Below are positions 16,731 to 25,395 of a stretch of DNA of 46,298 nt, in pieces (the first letter of the stretch is position 1; each line of letters begins with the position of its first letter). The notes under the pieces are model-generated. The model saw nothing but the letters and a program-made list of their open reading frames with translations, had not been told where the DNA came from and searched no databases. Source of the DNA: Candidatus Copromonas faecavium (nom. illeg.) (GTDB taxonomy: Bacteria > Bacillota > Clostridia > Lachnospirales > Lachnospiraceae); NCBI GenBank assembly GCA_018712915.1, contig DVGC01000009.1, forward strand, positions 1-46,298, written 5' to 3'. The position numbers were made by a program, and so were the translations under genes.

Positions 16731-18173
16731 ATGAATTATTCCATGATCTTTTATATTATCGGCTGGATTCTGGTTGTGGAGGCTGCTCTGATGGTGCCTT
16801 CCGGCGTAGTCGCCATCATTTACGGAGAAAGCTGCGGCTGGGTCTTTGCAGTTACAATCCTGCTCTGCCTGGTGCTGGGTCTTCCTCTCATCCGGAGACA
16901 GCCGGAAAACAAAGTATTCTATTTTAAAGAAGGAGCAGTCATTGTCGCTCTGTCCTGGCTTATCATGAGCATTATGGGAGCCGTTCCTTTTGTATTAAGC
17001 GGGGCCATCCCCCATCCGGTGGATGCGCTTTTTGAAACGGTTTCCGGCTTCACCACCACCGGATCCAGTATTCTTGCCTCAGTGGAAGAGCTTCCCTACT
17101 GTATCCTCTTCTGGAGAAGCTTCACCCACTGGATTGGCGGTATGGGAGTTCTGGTATTTATTCTCTGCCTTCTCCCTCTGACCGGCAGCGGCTATCACAT
17201 GAACCTGATGAAGGCAGAAAGCCCGGGACCTTCTGTCAGCAAGCTGGTTCCCAAGGTACGGGCCACCGCAAAAATGTTATATGGCCTCTATATTTTCCTG
17301 ACAATTTTACAGCTGGTGCTTCTGCTTCTTGGAAGTATGCCGCTGTTTGATGCTCTCTGCGTTACTTTCGGAAGTGCAGGAACCGGAGGCTTCGGAATCA
17401 AAAATGACAGCATGGGCAGCTATACTACCTACCAGCAGGCAGTCACAACCATCTTTATGATTCTCTTCGGCGTGAATTTCAACGTATATTTTCTTCTTTA
17501 TATGAAGAAACCGAAGGAAGCATTCCGCTGTGAAGAGGCCCGATGGTATCTGACCATCATCGCTGTCTCCACCCTGATCATTACCTTTTTCATCAGGGAT
17601 TCCTTTGACAGCATCGCCATGGCCTTCCATCATGCGGCCTTCCAGGTAGGTACCATTATCACCACCACCGGTTTTGCGACCACAGACTTTAACCTCTGGC
17701 CTGCGGTGCCAAAGACCATTCTGGTGATTCTGATGCTGGTCGGAGCCTGTGCCGGCAGCACCGGAGGCGGCATTAAAGTCTCCCGTATCGTCATCCTGTT
17801 TAAATCTGTGCTGCTGGAAATGCGGAGAAACCTTCATCCCAATGTGGTTCAGAGAGTCAATTTTGAAGGACATCCGGTAGAAAAAAATACCCTCCGGTCC
17901 GTTTTGATTTTCCTGGCGGCCTACTCCTTTATATTTGCTTTCTCCACCCTGTTAATCAGCGTGGACAACTATGATTTAACCACCAATTTTACAGCCGTGG
18001 CTGCCACCTTAAACAACATCGGACCAGGTCTGGAAATGGTAGGGCCGACTCAGAATTTCGGTCACTTTTCCACCTTCTCCAAGCTGGTTTTAACCTTTGA
18101 TATGCTGGCCGGAAGGCTGGAAATCTTCCCTCTGCTGCTCTTATTCCACAGAGATACGTGGAGGCGGTTCTAG
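16731..18173 (+). CDS. trkH: TrkH family potassium uptake protein
   Basis: A 480-residue integral membrane K+ channel/transporter subunit. The four pore-loop selectivity segments are visible: SGFTTTGSSIL, GSAGTGGFGI, ITTTGFATTDF and ATLNNIGPGL, together with the ACAGSTGGGIKVSR gate region before the third/fourth repeats. Length and N-terminal pair of extra helices fit TrkH rather than the shorter KtrB. It is cotranscribed with trkA. It ends 20 bp before the stop of the convergent zip gene, leaving almost no intergenic space. Confidence 0.94.
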   Translation: MNYSMIFYIIGWILVVEAALMVPSGVVAIIYGESCGWVFAVTILLCLVLGLPLIRRQPENKVFYFKEGAVIVALSWLIMSIMGAVPFVLSGAIPHPVDALFETVSGFTTTGSSILASVEELPYCILFWRSFTHWIGGMGVLVFILCLLPLTGSGYHMNLMKAESPGPSVSKLVPKVRATAKMLYGLYIFLTILQLVLLLLGSMPLFDALCVTFGSAGTGGFGIKNDSMGSYTTYQQAVTTIFMILFGVNFNVYFLLYMKKPKEAFRCEEARWYLTIIAVSTLIITFFIRDSFDSIAMAFHHAAFQVGTIITTTGFATTDFNLWPAVPKTILVILMLVGACAGSTGGGIKVSRIVILFKSVLLEMRRNLHPNVVQRVNFEGHPVEKNTLRSVLIFLAAYSFIFAFSTLLISVDNYDLTTNFTAVAATLNNIGPGLEMVGPTQNFGHFSTFSKLVLTFDMLAGRLEIFPLLLLFHRDTWRRF

Positions 18174-18193
18174 GAAAGCAGAAACAGTTCCTT

Positions 18194-18973
18194 CTACCCC
18201 AGCGCCACATCCAGGATCATCATAATCACAAATCCGACCGCATAGCCGATAGTGCCCAAATTGGAGTGCTCGCCTTCCGCCGACTCCGGAATCAGTTCCT
18301 CCACCACCACATAAATCATGGCGCCGGCCGCAAAAGCAAGAAGGTACGGAAGGATTGGCTCCACAAACTGATACAGAAGGACGGTCACCCCGGCTGCCAC
18401 TGGCTCCACGATGCCGGAAAGGGCCCCCATGAGAAATGCCCGGTTGGCTCCCAGGCCCTCGCTCTTTAATGGCAGGGAAATAATCGCCCCTTCGGGAAAA
18501 TTTTGGATGGCAATTCCGATGGACAGGGCCAGGGCCGCCGCCAGGGTAATTCCGCTGTTTTCCGAAAGCATTCCGGCAAACATGACTCCCACAGCCATTC
18601 CCTCTGGAATGTTGTGGAGCGTCACGGCCAGAATCAGCATCGTTGACTTTTTCAGCGCGCAGGCCGGTCCCTCCGGTTCCTCACAGTCCATATGGAGGTG
18701 GGGCACCGTCCGGTCCAAAAGTAAAAGGAAACAGATTCCAAGAAGGAAGCCTGCGGCCGCCGGCAGGAAGGCCATTCGCCCCATATGCTCCGACAGATCC
18801 ATCGCCGGAATCAAAAGAGACCATACGGCCGCTGCCGTCATGACTCCGGAGGCAAAGCCCAAAAGAGTCTTCTGCATTGTCTTTTTGATTCCGTTCTTTA
18901 AAAAATAAACGCAGCCTGCTCCGGCCGCCGTCCCCACAAAGGGGATCATAATTCCAATCAGAATATTTCCCAT
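18194..18973 (-). CDS. ZIP family metal transporter
   Basis: A 259-residue membrane protein of the ZIP family (zinc/iron permease). Helix IV has HNIPEGMAVG and helix V has NFPEGAIIS, the metal-binding motifs of the ZupT-like group. A His/Cys-rich cytoplasmic loop (PHLHMDCEEPEG) lies between helices III and IV. The start at 18973 follows AAAGGAG by six bases; the longer frame to 19006 has no such signal. It is oriented with and downstream of the Feo operon, separated by a hairpin, so it could be partly co-expressed with iron uptake. Zn2+ is the most likely substrate, and other divalent metals are possible. Confidence 0.9.
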   Translation of the reverse strand: MGNILIGIMIPFVGTAAGAGCVYFLKNGIKKTMQKTLLGFASGVMTAAAVWSLLIPAMDLSEHMGRMAFLPAAAGFLLGICFLLLLDRTVPHLHMDCEEPEGPACALKKSTMLILAVTLHNIPEGMAVGVMFAGMLSENSGITLAAALALSIGIAIQNFPEGAIISLPLKSEGLGANRAFLMGALSGIVEPVAAGVTVLLYQFVEPILPYLLAFAAGAMIYVVVEELIPESAEGEHSNLGTIGYAVGFVIMMILDVALG

Positions 18974-19010
18974 GATGCTCCTTTCCAACAGCAGGATTCC
19001 ATACATCAGC

Positions 19011-19049
19011 AGAGACCGCAGTTCCCGTTACGAAGGAAATGCGGTCTCT
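19011..19049 (-). terminator. Hairpin between feoB and the zip gene
   Basis: AGAGACCGCA pairs perfectly with TGCGGTCTCT, with GGAA/TTCC pairing inside. There is no U run on either side, so it may be an imperfect terminator, a processing site or a leader structure of the zip mRNA. Nothing else is recognisable between 19050 and 19208. Confidence 0.45.
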
Positions 19050-19208
19050 ATTATCATATCATGTTATCCTTTTTTCATCCAGCCCTGTCCTGTGTTCTTT
19101 CGGAATTTCAGGGATTTCTTCAATTCCCATATCTGCCCTGCCAGTAAAGCAGCGCCGGTTTCTTCTGCAGTTTCCAGAGGAGCCAAAGAATGGCCAGGCT
19201 TTCAAATC

Positions 19209-21392
19209 TTAAGCTGCCACCGAACGGCGGGCTGTTTTCTTCGTGTGCTTATACGGATCCGGACGGAACAGCATGTAAAGCATGAAAATCAGGACAACCA
19301 AAGCCACGATGGTTCCGACTCCCACAGGACCTCCGGCCATCACGGTGCCAAACTGATATACACAAAGGCTTACCGCATAGGCAAACACATTCTGGAACAC
19401 GATGGCAAACCAGAACCACTTTCTGGACTGCATCTGCTGTGCCATGGTTGCGATTGCTGCCAGACACGGAGAATCCAGCATATTGAACAGCAGGAAGGAG
19501 AAAGCGGCTGCCGTGCTGGGGAACCAGGTCTTAATGGCGGCGCCGACGGCAACGGTGTCTTCCACCAATTCCTCATCCACATTGGCCAGTACGCCCATGG
19601 TGGTAACAATGGCTTCCTTGGCAGAGAATCCGGAGATGGAAGCCGCCACAGGCTGCCAGCTGCCAAAGCCAAGGGGAGCAAACAGCGGAGCGATGAAGCT
19701 GCCGATGATCGCCATCAGGCTGTTGGCCGTGTCCTCCACGATTCCGAAACTTCCTTCCTCCACGCCGAAGGTGGACAGAACCCACATCACCACGCAGGCC
19801 AGGAACAGAATCGTGCCTGCTTTCTTAATAAAGCCCCACAGACGCTCCCAGGTATGCATTAACACTGTTCTCGGAGACGGAATGTGGTAGGCGGGAAGCT
19901 CCATAACAAAGGGAGCAGGCTCGCCGGAGAAGGGTTTCGTCTTCTTTAACATGATCGCAGACACCAGAACCGCGCCTACGCCGATGAAATACATGAGCGG
20001 TGCGATGATTCCGGCGGACGCATAATCGCCGGTAACCCATCCGGTAATGATTCCGCCCATCAGGGCAATAACCGGAAGCTTCGCTCCGCAGGGAACGAAC
20101 GTAGCCGTCATAATGGTCAGACGTCTGTCATTGTCATTTTCGATGGTTCTGGATGCCATGATTCCGGGAATACCGCATCCGGAAGAAATCAGAAGCGGAA
20201 TAAAACTTTTTCCCGAAAGTCCGAAATGGCGGAAAATCCGGTCCATAACGAAGGCAATTCTTACCATATACCCGACATCTTCCAGGATAGACAGCAGCAA
20301 GAACAGCAGCGCCATCTGAGGCAGGAAGCCAAACACGGCAACCAGTCCGCCAAGAATACCATCCACCACAAGTCCAGTAATCAGCTCACTGGCTCCTGCA
20401 CTTGCTAAAAGGTTCCCGGCAGCCTCCTGAATCGCACCGCCGAAGGTATCATTGGCCCAGTCCGTACCCATGGTACCCAGGGTTGTGACAGAAATATAGT
20501 AGACGAACCACATAACAAGAGCAAAAATCGGGAGTCCCAGAATCCGGTTTGTCACGATCCGGTCAATTTTATCCGAGGTGCTTAAGGTCTTCGGCGCCTT
20601 CTTAACCGCCTTTTCAATTACCTCCCCTATGTAATTATATCTGGCATCCGTGATGATACTCTCCGTATCATCATCCATTTCCTTTTCCAGACGGGAAATT
20701 TCCGTATTGACAGCAGACATGGCTGAAGCCGGAAGTCTTAACTGTCCCATCACCTTGCTGTCCCGCTCCAGAAGCTTAATGGCATACCAGCGCTTCTGCC
20801 TCTCATCGACAGCAGTCCCAAGCTGCTCCTCCACCTTTGTAATGGAACTCTCCAGAGCCACGGAGAAAATATGGGAAGGAGCCTTCCATTCATTCTTCTT
20901 TGCGGCGGCCACTGCCTTATCCACAGCCTCCTTCAGGCCTGTTCCCTTCAATGCGGAGGTTTCTACAACCTCACATCCCAAGCTCTCTCCCAGTTTTTTC
21001 GTATCAATTTTATCTCCGCTCTTTGCCAGAAGATCAGCCATATTCAGAGCAATCACCACAGGGATACCAATCTCCAGAATCTGAGTGGTCAGATACAGGT
21101 TTCTCTCAATGTTGGTGGCGTCCACCAGATTGATAATCGCCTGGGGTCTTTCTTTTAGCAAATAGTCCCGGCTTACCACTTCTTCAAGCGTGTAGGGAGA
21201 AAGGGAATAAATGCCCGGGAGGTCTGTAATAATGATCTCCTCCCCGCTTGATGACGTCTTCAGTTTACCTTCTTTTTTTTCAACGGTTACTCCTGGCCAG
21301 TTTCCGACATACTGATTCGCGCCTGTAAGGGCGTTGAACATTGTCGTTTTACCACAGTTGGGGTTTCCCGCCAATGCAATTTTCAAAGCCAT
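19209..21392 (-). CDS. feoB: Ferrous iron transport protein B
   Basis: A 727-residue GTPase-coupled Fe(II) permease. The G domain begins LAGNPNCGKTTMFNALTG (G1), then WPGVTVEKKEG (G2), DLPGIYSLSP (G3) and LNMADL (G4). The C-terminal half has two Gate domains with the conserved PCGAKLPV and SGCGIPGIMASR cysteines and a FeoB_C region. The start at 21392 gives a six-base gap from AGGAGG; the in-frame ATG at 21398 abuts that signal. It is the last gene of the operon with two FeoA proteins and a Cys-rich small protein, behind a Fur-box promoter. Confidence 0.97.
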   Translation of the reverse strand: MALKIALAGNPNCGKTTMFNALTGANQYVGNWPGVTVEKKEGKLKTSSSGEEIIITDLPGIYSLSPYTLEEVVSRDYLLKERPQAIINLVDATNIERNLYLTTQILEIGIPVVIALNMADLLAKSGDKIDTKKLGESLGCEVVETSALKGTGLKEAVDKAVAAAKKNEWKAPSHIFSVALESSITKVEEQLGTAVDERQKRWYAIKLLERDSKVMGQLRLPASAMSAVNTEISRLEKEMDDDTESIITDARYNYIGEVIEKAVKKAPKTLSTSDKIDRIVTNRILGLPIFALVMWFVYYISVTTLGTMGTDWANDTFGGAIQEAAGNLLASAGASELITGLVVDGILGGLVAVFGFLPQMALLFLLLSILEDVGYMVRIAFVMDRIFRHFGLSGKSFIPLLISSGCGIPGIMASRTIENDNDRRLTIMTATFVPCGAKLPVIALMGGIITGWVTGDYASAGIIAPLMYFIGVGAVLVSAIMLKKTKPFSGEPAPFVMELPAYHIPSPRTVLMHTWERLWGFIKKAGTILFLACVVMWVLSTFGVEEGSFGIVEDTANSLMAIIGSFIAPLFAPLGFGSWQPVAASISGFSAKEAIVTTMGVLANVDEELVEDTVAVGAAIKTWFPSTAAAFSFLLFNMLDSPCLAAIATMAQQMQSRKWFWFAIVFQNVFAYAVSLCVYQFGTVMAGGPVGVGTIVALVVLIFMLYMLFRPDPYKHTKKTARRSVAA

Positions 21393-21435
21393 ATTCATCC
21401 TCCTATTTTCATGCAGCAAGCCCTGCGGACCGCTT

Positions 21436-21660
21436 CTATTTCACCGTCACTTCGACGCTTTCCGCATCGCTCTTTCTTAAGGACAGTTCATAGCCTCTTA
21501 CGGTGATTTCCACCGGATCGCCTAACGGCGCCACCTTACGGACATAAATCTCGCTGCCCTTGGTGATGCCCATATCCATAATCCTACGGCGGAAAGCGCC
21601 TTCTCCATTGATCTTCACAACAGATACCGTCGTTTTCACCGGAACGTCACGTAATGTCAT
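21436..21660 (-). CDS. feoA: FeoA-type SH3 domain protein (feoB-proximal)
   Basis: A 74-residue FeoA protein with the SH3-like beta-barrel pattern: GEGAFRRRIMDMGITKGSEIYVRKVAPLGDPVEITVRGYELSLRKSDAESV. FeoA is thought to assist or regulate FeoB at the cytoplasmic face. It lies 43 bp upstream of feoB and 150 bp downstream of a second FeoA-like gene. Confidence 0.93.
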   Translation of the reverse strand: MTLRDVPVKTTVSVVKINGEGAFRRRIMDMGITKGSEIYVRKVAPLGDPVEITVRGYELSLRKSDAESVEVTVK

Positions 21661-21809
21661 ACTATCTCCTTTCTATTCCGACGCGGCTGAATCAGCTGCG
21701 TGTCTGAATCTTCCCATCAGTTATCCAAGGCTAACTTATCAGGAAAAAGGAAAGCGGCCAAAGACCACTTAAACCTTTCCATTTTCCTGCAGCATCCTGA
21801 GCCGGCATT

Positions 21810-22025
21810 TTACCGCAGCATCACATGCTTTGCCATCTCTTTATTAATTGCAACCCTGGAATCCTTAATATTCACAATCAGGTTTCCCGAAAGCTCAGAA
21901 ATTACCGAGACCTCGCTTCCATCCACAAACCCAAGGTTTGCAAGGAACCGTCTCGTATCATCCGCTCCGCTGACACGCCTGATGGTTCCGGTCTCTCCCG
22001 GACGTAAAAACGTAAGCGGCATCAT
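21810..22025 (-). CDS. Second FeoA-type protein
   Basis: A 71-residue FeoA-domain protein: LRPGETGTIRRVSGADDTRRFLANLGFVDGSEVSVISEL..NLIVNIKDSRVAINKEMAKHVML. It is only distantly similar to the other FeoA. The ATG at 22025 follows GGAGG by four bases and overlaps the stop of the preceding Cys-rich gene as ATGA, implying translational coupling. Longer in-frame starts lie inside the upstream gene and lack a ribosome binding site. Confidence 0.9.
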   Translation of the reverse strand: MMPLTFLRPGETGTIRRVSGADDTRRFLANLGFVDGSEVSVISELSGNLIVNIKDSRVAINKEMAKHVMLR

Positions 22026-22201
22026 GCTTCCTCCTTTTTTCTGACTGGAATGGACTGGCAGCCACAGCCCCCGCTGCAGCCCGAACATCCGGCACAGCCA
22101 CAGCAGCTTTTGCCTTCCTTTTTCTGTTTTCTCATGTAAATCAGAACAGCGACAACACAGGCCGCTACCAAAAACAGCACAATCAAATCTGCAACACCCA
22201 T
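22022..22201 (-). CDS. FeoB-associated Cys-rich membrane protein
   Basis: A 59-residue protein with one N-terminal transmembrane helix (IVLFLVAACVVAVLIYM), a short basic linker, and a C-terminal cluster CCGCAGCSGCSGGCGC. This is the layout of the FeoB-associated Cys-rich family found with Clostridial Feo systems, proposed to bind iron or act as a FeoC-like partner. AGAGGTG is the ribosome binding site for the ATG at 22201; a GTG at 22210 would overlap that site. It is the first gene of the Feo operon. Confidence 0.9.
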   Translation of the reverse strand: MGVADLIVLFLVAACVVAVLIYMRKQKKEGKSCCGCAGCSGCSGGCGCQSIPVRKKEEA

Positions 22202-22239
22202 ATTGATCACCTCTTAACCGGCGCTGCCGTCATATTAAT

Positions 22240-22254
22240 TGAAAACGAATATCA
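22240..22254 (-). promoter_or_regulatory. Fur box controlling the Feo operon
   Basis: On the minus strand TGATATTCGTTTTCA, matching 12 of the 14 fixed positions of the 7-1-7 Fur core TGATAAT-N-ATTATCA. It lies 12 bases past the -10 box, at the start of transcription, where a repressor would block initiation. Confidence 0.7.
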
Positions 22255-22265
22255 ATTTCAAATGA

Positions 22266-22294
22266 ATTATATGCCTTTCATGATAAAAAGTCAA
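22266..22294 (-). promoter_or_regulatory. Sigma-70 promoter of the Feo operon
   Basis: On the minus strand TTGACT, a 17-base spacer, and a perfect TATAAT, with the Fur box immediately downstream. Confidence 0.85.
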
Positions 22295-22373
22295 CCACTA
22301 TTTTATATTTTTTTAAGAATTACGGTTTCAGGAAAACAAAAAAACTTTTTCTCCAGAAAATTTCCTTTATGCC

Positions 22374-22402
22374 TTGCATTCCCCTGTCTCAGCCTTTAAA
22401 AT
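22374..22402 (+). promoter_or_regulatory. Sigma-70 promoter of the flavodiiron protein gene
   Basis: TTGCAT and TAAAAT with a 17-base spacer, about 120 bp upstream of the start codon. Confidence 0.6.
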
Positions 22403-22522
22403 AGATCTAGCGGGCAGGCAGAAAAATCTGCCGGTAACAGCCTCCGCTTCTGCACAATATACACATTAGAAACGGTATGGCTTCCGCTAAGAACAACGAA
22501 TGAATTAGTCAGGAGGAAATCA

Positions 22523-23728
22523 ATGAATTGTTCCAGAAGGATTTCTGAGTCTCTTTACTGGGTTGGCGTCAACGACAGGCAAATCGCCCTGTTTGAAAAT
22601 GTTTATCCTGTTCCCGGAGGCGTATCCTATAACTCTTATGTTCTTATGGATGAGAAATGCGCGCTGTTCGATACAGCCGACGCGGCATTTACCCACCCGT
22701 TTATGGAAAACCTGGAAGGTGTTCTGCAGGGACGGAATCTGGATTATCTGATTGTGAACCATATGGAACCGGATCACTGCGCTTCCATTGCCGATGTTGT
22801 CCGCCGTTATCCGGAGGTAACCGTACTCTGCACGGCCAAGGCTTCCAACATGATGAAACAGTTTTTCGATTTTGATGTAAACGCCTGCATTCAGACTGTA
22901 AAAGAGGGCGACACCCTTTCTCTGGGTAGGCATCAGCTTACCTTCGTTATGGCTCCCATGGTACACTGGCCCGAAGTGATGGTAACCTACGAAACCACGG
23001 AAAAGATTCTGTTTTCAGCCGATGCCTTCGGCTCCTTTGGCGCCATCAACGGAAACCTGTTTGCCGATGAAATCTCTTACAAAGAGGAATGGCTGAAGGA
23101 AGCCAGAAGATACTACACCAATATTGTGGGCAAATATGGCCCGCAGGTCCAGGCCTTATTAAAGAAAGCGGCCGGTCTGGACATTCAGATGATCTGCCCG
23201 CTTCACAGCCATGTATGGAGAAAGGATATCCCGTGGCTGCTGGAAAAATATCAGGCCTGGAGCAGCTATCAGGCAGAGGATCCGTCCGTAGTCATTGCTT
23301 ACGGCTCCGTTTACGGACATACGGAACAGGCCGCCGATTTACTGGCCGCCAAGCTGGCCGAGCGGGGAGTTAAGGGGATTGCCGTTTATGACGTGTCCAA
23401 AACCCATCCTTCCTATATTATCGCCGATGCATTCCGGTGCCAGGCGCTGGTTCTGGCTTCCATTACCTACAACAACGGAATCTTCTGCAACATGGAAAAC
23501 CTGATTCATCAGTTGGCTGCCCATAACCTTCAGAACCGGACCATCGCTGTCATTGAGAACGGCTCCTGGGCACCGGTATCCGGAAAGCATATGCGGGAAT
23601 GCCTCTCTGCGATGAAAAACAATACCATTCTGGACGAAGCTTTCACCATCCGTTCTTCCATGAAAGAAGATCAGGCGGCATCCCTGGATGCCCTGGCCGA
23701 TGCTTTAAGCGCGTCTTTAAAGGCCTGA
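22523..23728 (+). CDS. FprA family A-type flavoprotein (flavodiiron protein)
   Basis: A 401-residue flavodiiron protein that reduces O2 to water (or NO to N2O) in the cytoplasm of anaerobes. The N-terminal metallo-beta-lactamase-like domain carries the di-iron ligands His80, Glu82, Asp84, His148, Asp167 and His228. The C-terminal flavodoxin domain has the FMN-binding loop YGSVYGHTEQAA near residue 257. AGGAGG precedes the ATG by seven bases. The rubredoxin gene 128 bp downstream supplies its electron donor. Divergent from the Feo operon, which places oxygen and iron handling side by side. Confidence 0.95.
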   Translation: MNCSRRISESLYWVGVNDRQIALFENVYPVPGGVSYNSYVLMDEKCALFDTADAAFTHPFMENLEGVLQGRNLDYLIVNHMEPDHCASIADVVRRYPEVTVLCTAKASNMMKQFFDFDVNACIQTVKEGDTLSLGRHQLTFVMAPMVHWPEVMVTYETTEKILFSADAFGSFGAINGNLFADEISYKEEWLKEARRYYTNIVGKYGPQVQALLKKAAGLDIQMICPLHSHVWRKDIPWLLEKYQAWSSYQAEDPSVVIAYGSVYGHTEQAADLLAAKLAERGVKGIAVYDVSKTHPSYIIADAFRCQALVLASITYNNGIFCNMENLIHQLAAHNLQNRTIAVIENGSWAPVSGKHMRECLSAMKNNTILDEAFTIRSSMKEDQAASLDALADALSASLKA

Positions 23729-23816
23729 TTGGGAGCATCTGTTAAAGCCGCTGAAGCAAAATACCTGTAATACATCCATTTACGAATCTTCTGCCCCGCT
23801 CTCTGTGGGCGGGGTA

Positions 23817-23835
23817 TGAGATAAAATCATTCTCA
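23817..23835 (+). promoter_or_regulatory. Possible operator before the rubredoxin gene
   Basis: TGAGATAAAATCATTCTCA has five-base inverted arms and partly resembles a Fur/PerR-type box. It lies 20 bp upstream of the rubredoxin ribosome binding site. Tentative. A GC-rich hairpin (CCCCGC/GCGGGG) lies directly before it without a U run. Confidence 0.3.
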
Positions 23836-23856
23836 TAATATAAGGAGGAATTTCAC

Positions 23857-24018
23857 ATGAAAAAGTACGTATGCAAAGTATGCGGATATATTTATGACGA
23901 GGCTGCCGGAGATCCGGATAACGGCGTAGCTGCAGGAACCAAGTGGGAAGATCTTCCCGAAGACTGGGTATGCCCTCTCTGCTCCGTCGGCAAAGACGAG
24001 TTTGAGCTGGAAGAATAA
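23857..24018 (+). CDS. Rubredoxin
   Basis: A 53-residue rubredoxin with the two iron-binding loops CKVCGY and CPLCS, the [22 protein letters not shown] core and the conserved DWVCP segment. It carries single electrons through one Fe(Cys)4 centre, here most likely to the flavodiiron protein encoded just upstream. AAGGAGG lies eight bases before the ATG. A strong terminator follows. Confidence 0.97.
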   Translation: MKKYVCKVCGYIYDEAAGDPDNGVAAGTKWEDLPEDWVCPLCSVGKDEFELEE

Positions 24019-24037
24019 AAAACTCTGAACACAAATT

Positions 24038-24081
24038 GCCCGCAGCGTCCTTTTTACAGGGCATTGCGGGCATCTTTTTTT
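24038..24081 (+). terminator. Intrinsic terminator after rubredoxin
   Basis: GCCCGCA pairs with TGCGGGC, followed by ATC and seven T residues. Confidence 0.85.
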
Positions 24082-24155
24082 ATAATCAGACGTACATAGC
24101 TGACGTTCTGGAATCAGCGCTGAATTTTTGATTGTTCTATATCAATTTTTAAACC

Positions 24156-24221
24156 GCAGGCAAGGGGGACACATCCTGCCGGTCATCCGTCTGTTTCAGG
24201 ATGACCCTCCAAGATGCCTGC
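24156..24221 (+). other. Structured 5' leader of the M42 peptidase mRNA
   Basis: An outer stem GCAGGCA/TGCCTGC encloses GGGG/CTCC pairing and an inner hairpin GGTCATCC/GGATGACC. The whole element ends six bases before the AGGAGG ribosome binding site, where folding could affect translation. I do not recognise it as a known riboswitch class. Confidence 0.45.
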
Positions 24222-24240
24222 CGAAACAGGAGGTTCTCTT

Positions 24241-25329
24241 ATGGAAACAACCGTAAACAAAAATACTCTTCAGATGATCGCCGATTTTTCCAACGCAAAG
24301 GCGCCCTCCGGTTTTGAGGAGGAAACCGTGGCTGCCGCCAGAAAACACATCGGCTGCGGATACCGCACAGAGGAAGACTGCCTTCGGAACTTCTATATGT
24401 ACCGGAAGGCCAATTCCGGAAACAAGCCTGTATTCCTTCTGGATGCCCACAGCGATGAGGTGGGCTTTATGGTACACTCCATACGTCCCAACGGAACTCT
24501 GCGCTTTGTGGCCCTGGGAGGATGGAACGTAAGTGCCCTGCCCTCCACCAAAGTTCTGGTGCGCAGCCGGGACGGAAGATACATCCCCGGCATTATTGCG
24601 GCAAAGCCGGTTCATTTTATGACGGAAGCGGAAAAACATTCTTCTTCCGCAGAAATTTCCTCCCTGTCCATCGATATCGGAGCCCTGAATGCAGAAGATG
24701 CCGTGAAAAATTTCGGGATTCGGATTGGAGAGCCCATTGTTCCGGATGTGACTCTCGAATATGATGCCGAACATGACTTGCTTTTCGGAAAGGCATTTGA
24801 CTGCCGCATCGGCTGCGCGGCCATGATCGAAACGCTTCACCGGCTGGAAGAGGAACAGCTGGATGTGGATCTGGTGGGTGTCCTTTCCTCCCAGGAGGAA
24901 GTCGGAGAACGGGGCATCAAAGTAGCTGTGGGCCGTGCCAAACCGGACATCGCCATCTGCTTTGAAGGATGTCCTGCCGATGACACCTTTACCGAGCCCT
25001 ATGCCATCCAGACAGCCTTTAAGAAGGGACCCATGCTCCGGTTTATGGACAAATCCATCATCTGCTCCCCCAGATTCCAGAGATATGCCCTGGATCTGGC
25101 AGAAGAAAAGGGAATCCCGGTTCAGGCTTCCGTAAGAGAAGGCGGCGGCAACAACGGCGCCATCGTCAACACGGCCCTGGACGGCATTCCCACCATCGTC
25201 ATTGGCGTTCCTGTCCGCTACATCCACACGGTTTACGGCATCGCCTCCATCTACGATTTTGAGGCTACGGTCCGCCTGGCTGTGGAACTGGTAAAATCCA
25301 TGTCCGAAGAACAGATTAAAAAGTTCTAA
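24241..25329 (+). CDS. M42 family metallopeptidase (aminopeptidase)
   Basis: A 362-residue cytoplasmic co-catalytic metallopeptidase of the M42 (FrvX/TET-like) family. Metal and catalytic motifs are visible in order: AHSDEVGF (His and Asp), FDCRIGC (bridging Asp), SSQEEVGERG (catalytic Glu pair), an acidic ligand in CFEGCPADD, and the late His in RYIHTVYG. The ATG at 24241 follows AGGAGG by seven bases; the longer frame to 24214 runs through that site. It trims N-terminal residues from peptides, by family. It stands alone between two hairpins with a structured leader. It could belong to the endoglucanase-annotated subgroup, which is the same family. Confidence 0.9.
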   Translation: METTVNKNTLQMIADFSNAKAPSGFEEETVAAARKHIGCGYRTEEDCLRNFYMYRKANSGNKPVFLLDAHSDEVGFMVHSIRPNGTLRFVALGGWNVSALPSTKVLVRSRDGRYIPGIIAAKPVHFMTEAEKHSSSAEISSLSIDIGALNAEDAVKNFGIRIGEPIVPDVTLEYDAEHDLLFGKAFDCRIGCAAMIETLHRLEEEQLDVDLVGVLSSQEEVGERGIKVAVGRAKPDIAICFEGCPADDTFTEPYAIQTAFKKGPMLRFMDKSIICSPRFQRYALDLAEEKGIPVQASVREGGGNNGAIVNTALDGIPTIVIGVPVRYIHTVYGIASIYDFEATVRLAVELVKSMSEEQIKKF

Positions 25330-25332
25330 CAA

Positions 25333-25373
25333 TGCGCCCGGTTTTCTGCGTTTGCCACAGAAAACCGGGCGCA
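25333..25373. terminator. Hairpin terminator between convergent genes
   Basis: A 16-bp perfect stem, TGCGCCCGGTTTTCTG with its complement, separates the M42 gene from the oppositely oriented transporter gene. There is no long U run, but position and stability suggest bidirectional termination. Confidence 0.65.
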
Positions 25374-25395
25374 TAAAATACGGTATGGCCAAAGG

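Noticed and set aside
24196..25392. Long minus-strand open frame of about 398 codons
   Set aside because: It is antisense to the M42 peptidase, which has all metal-site motifs and a good ribosome binding site. The opposite frame has no domain.
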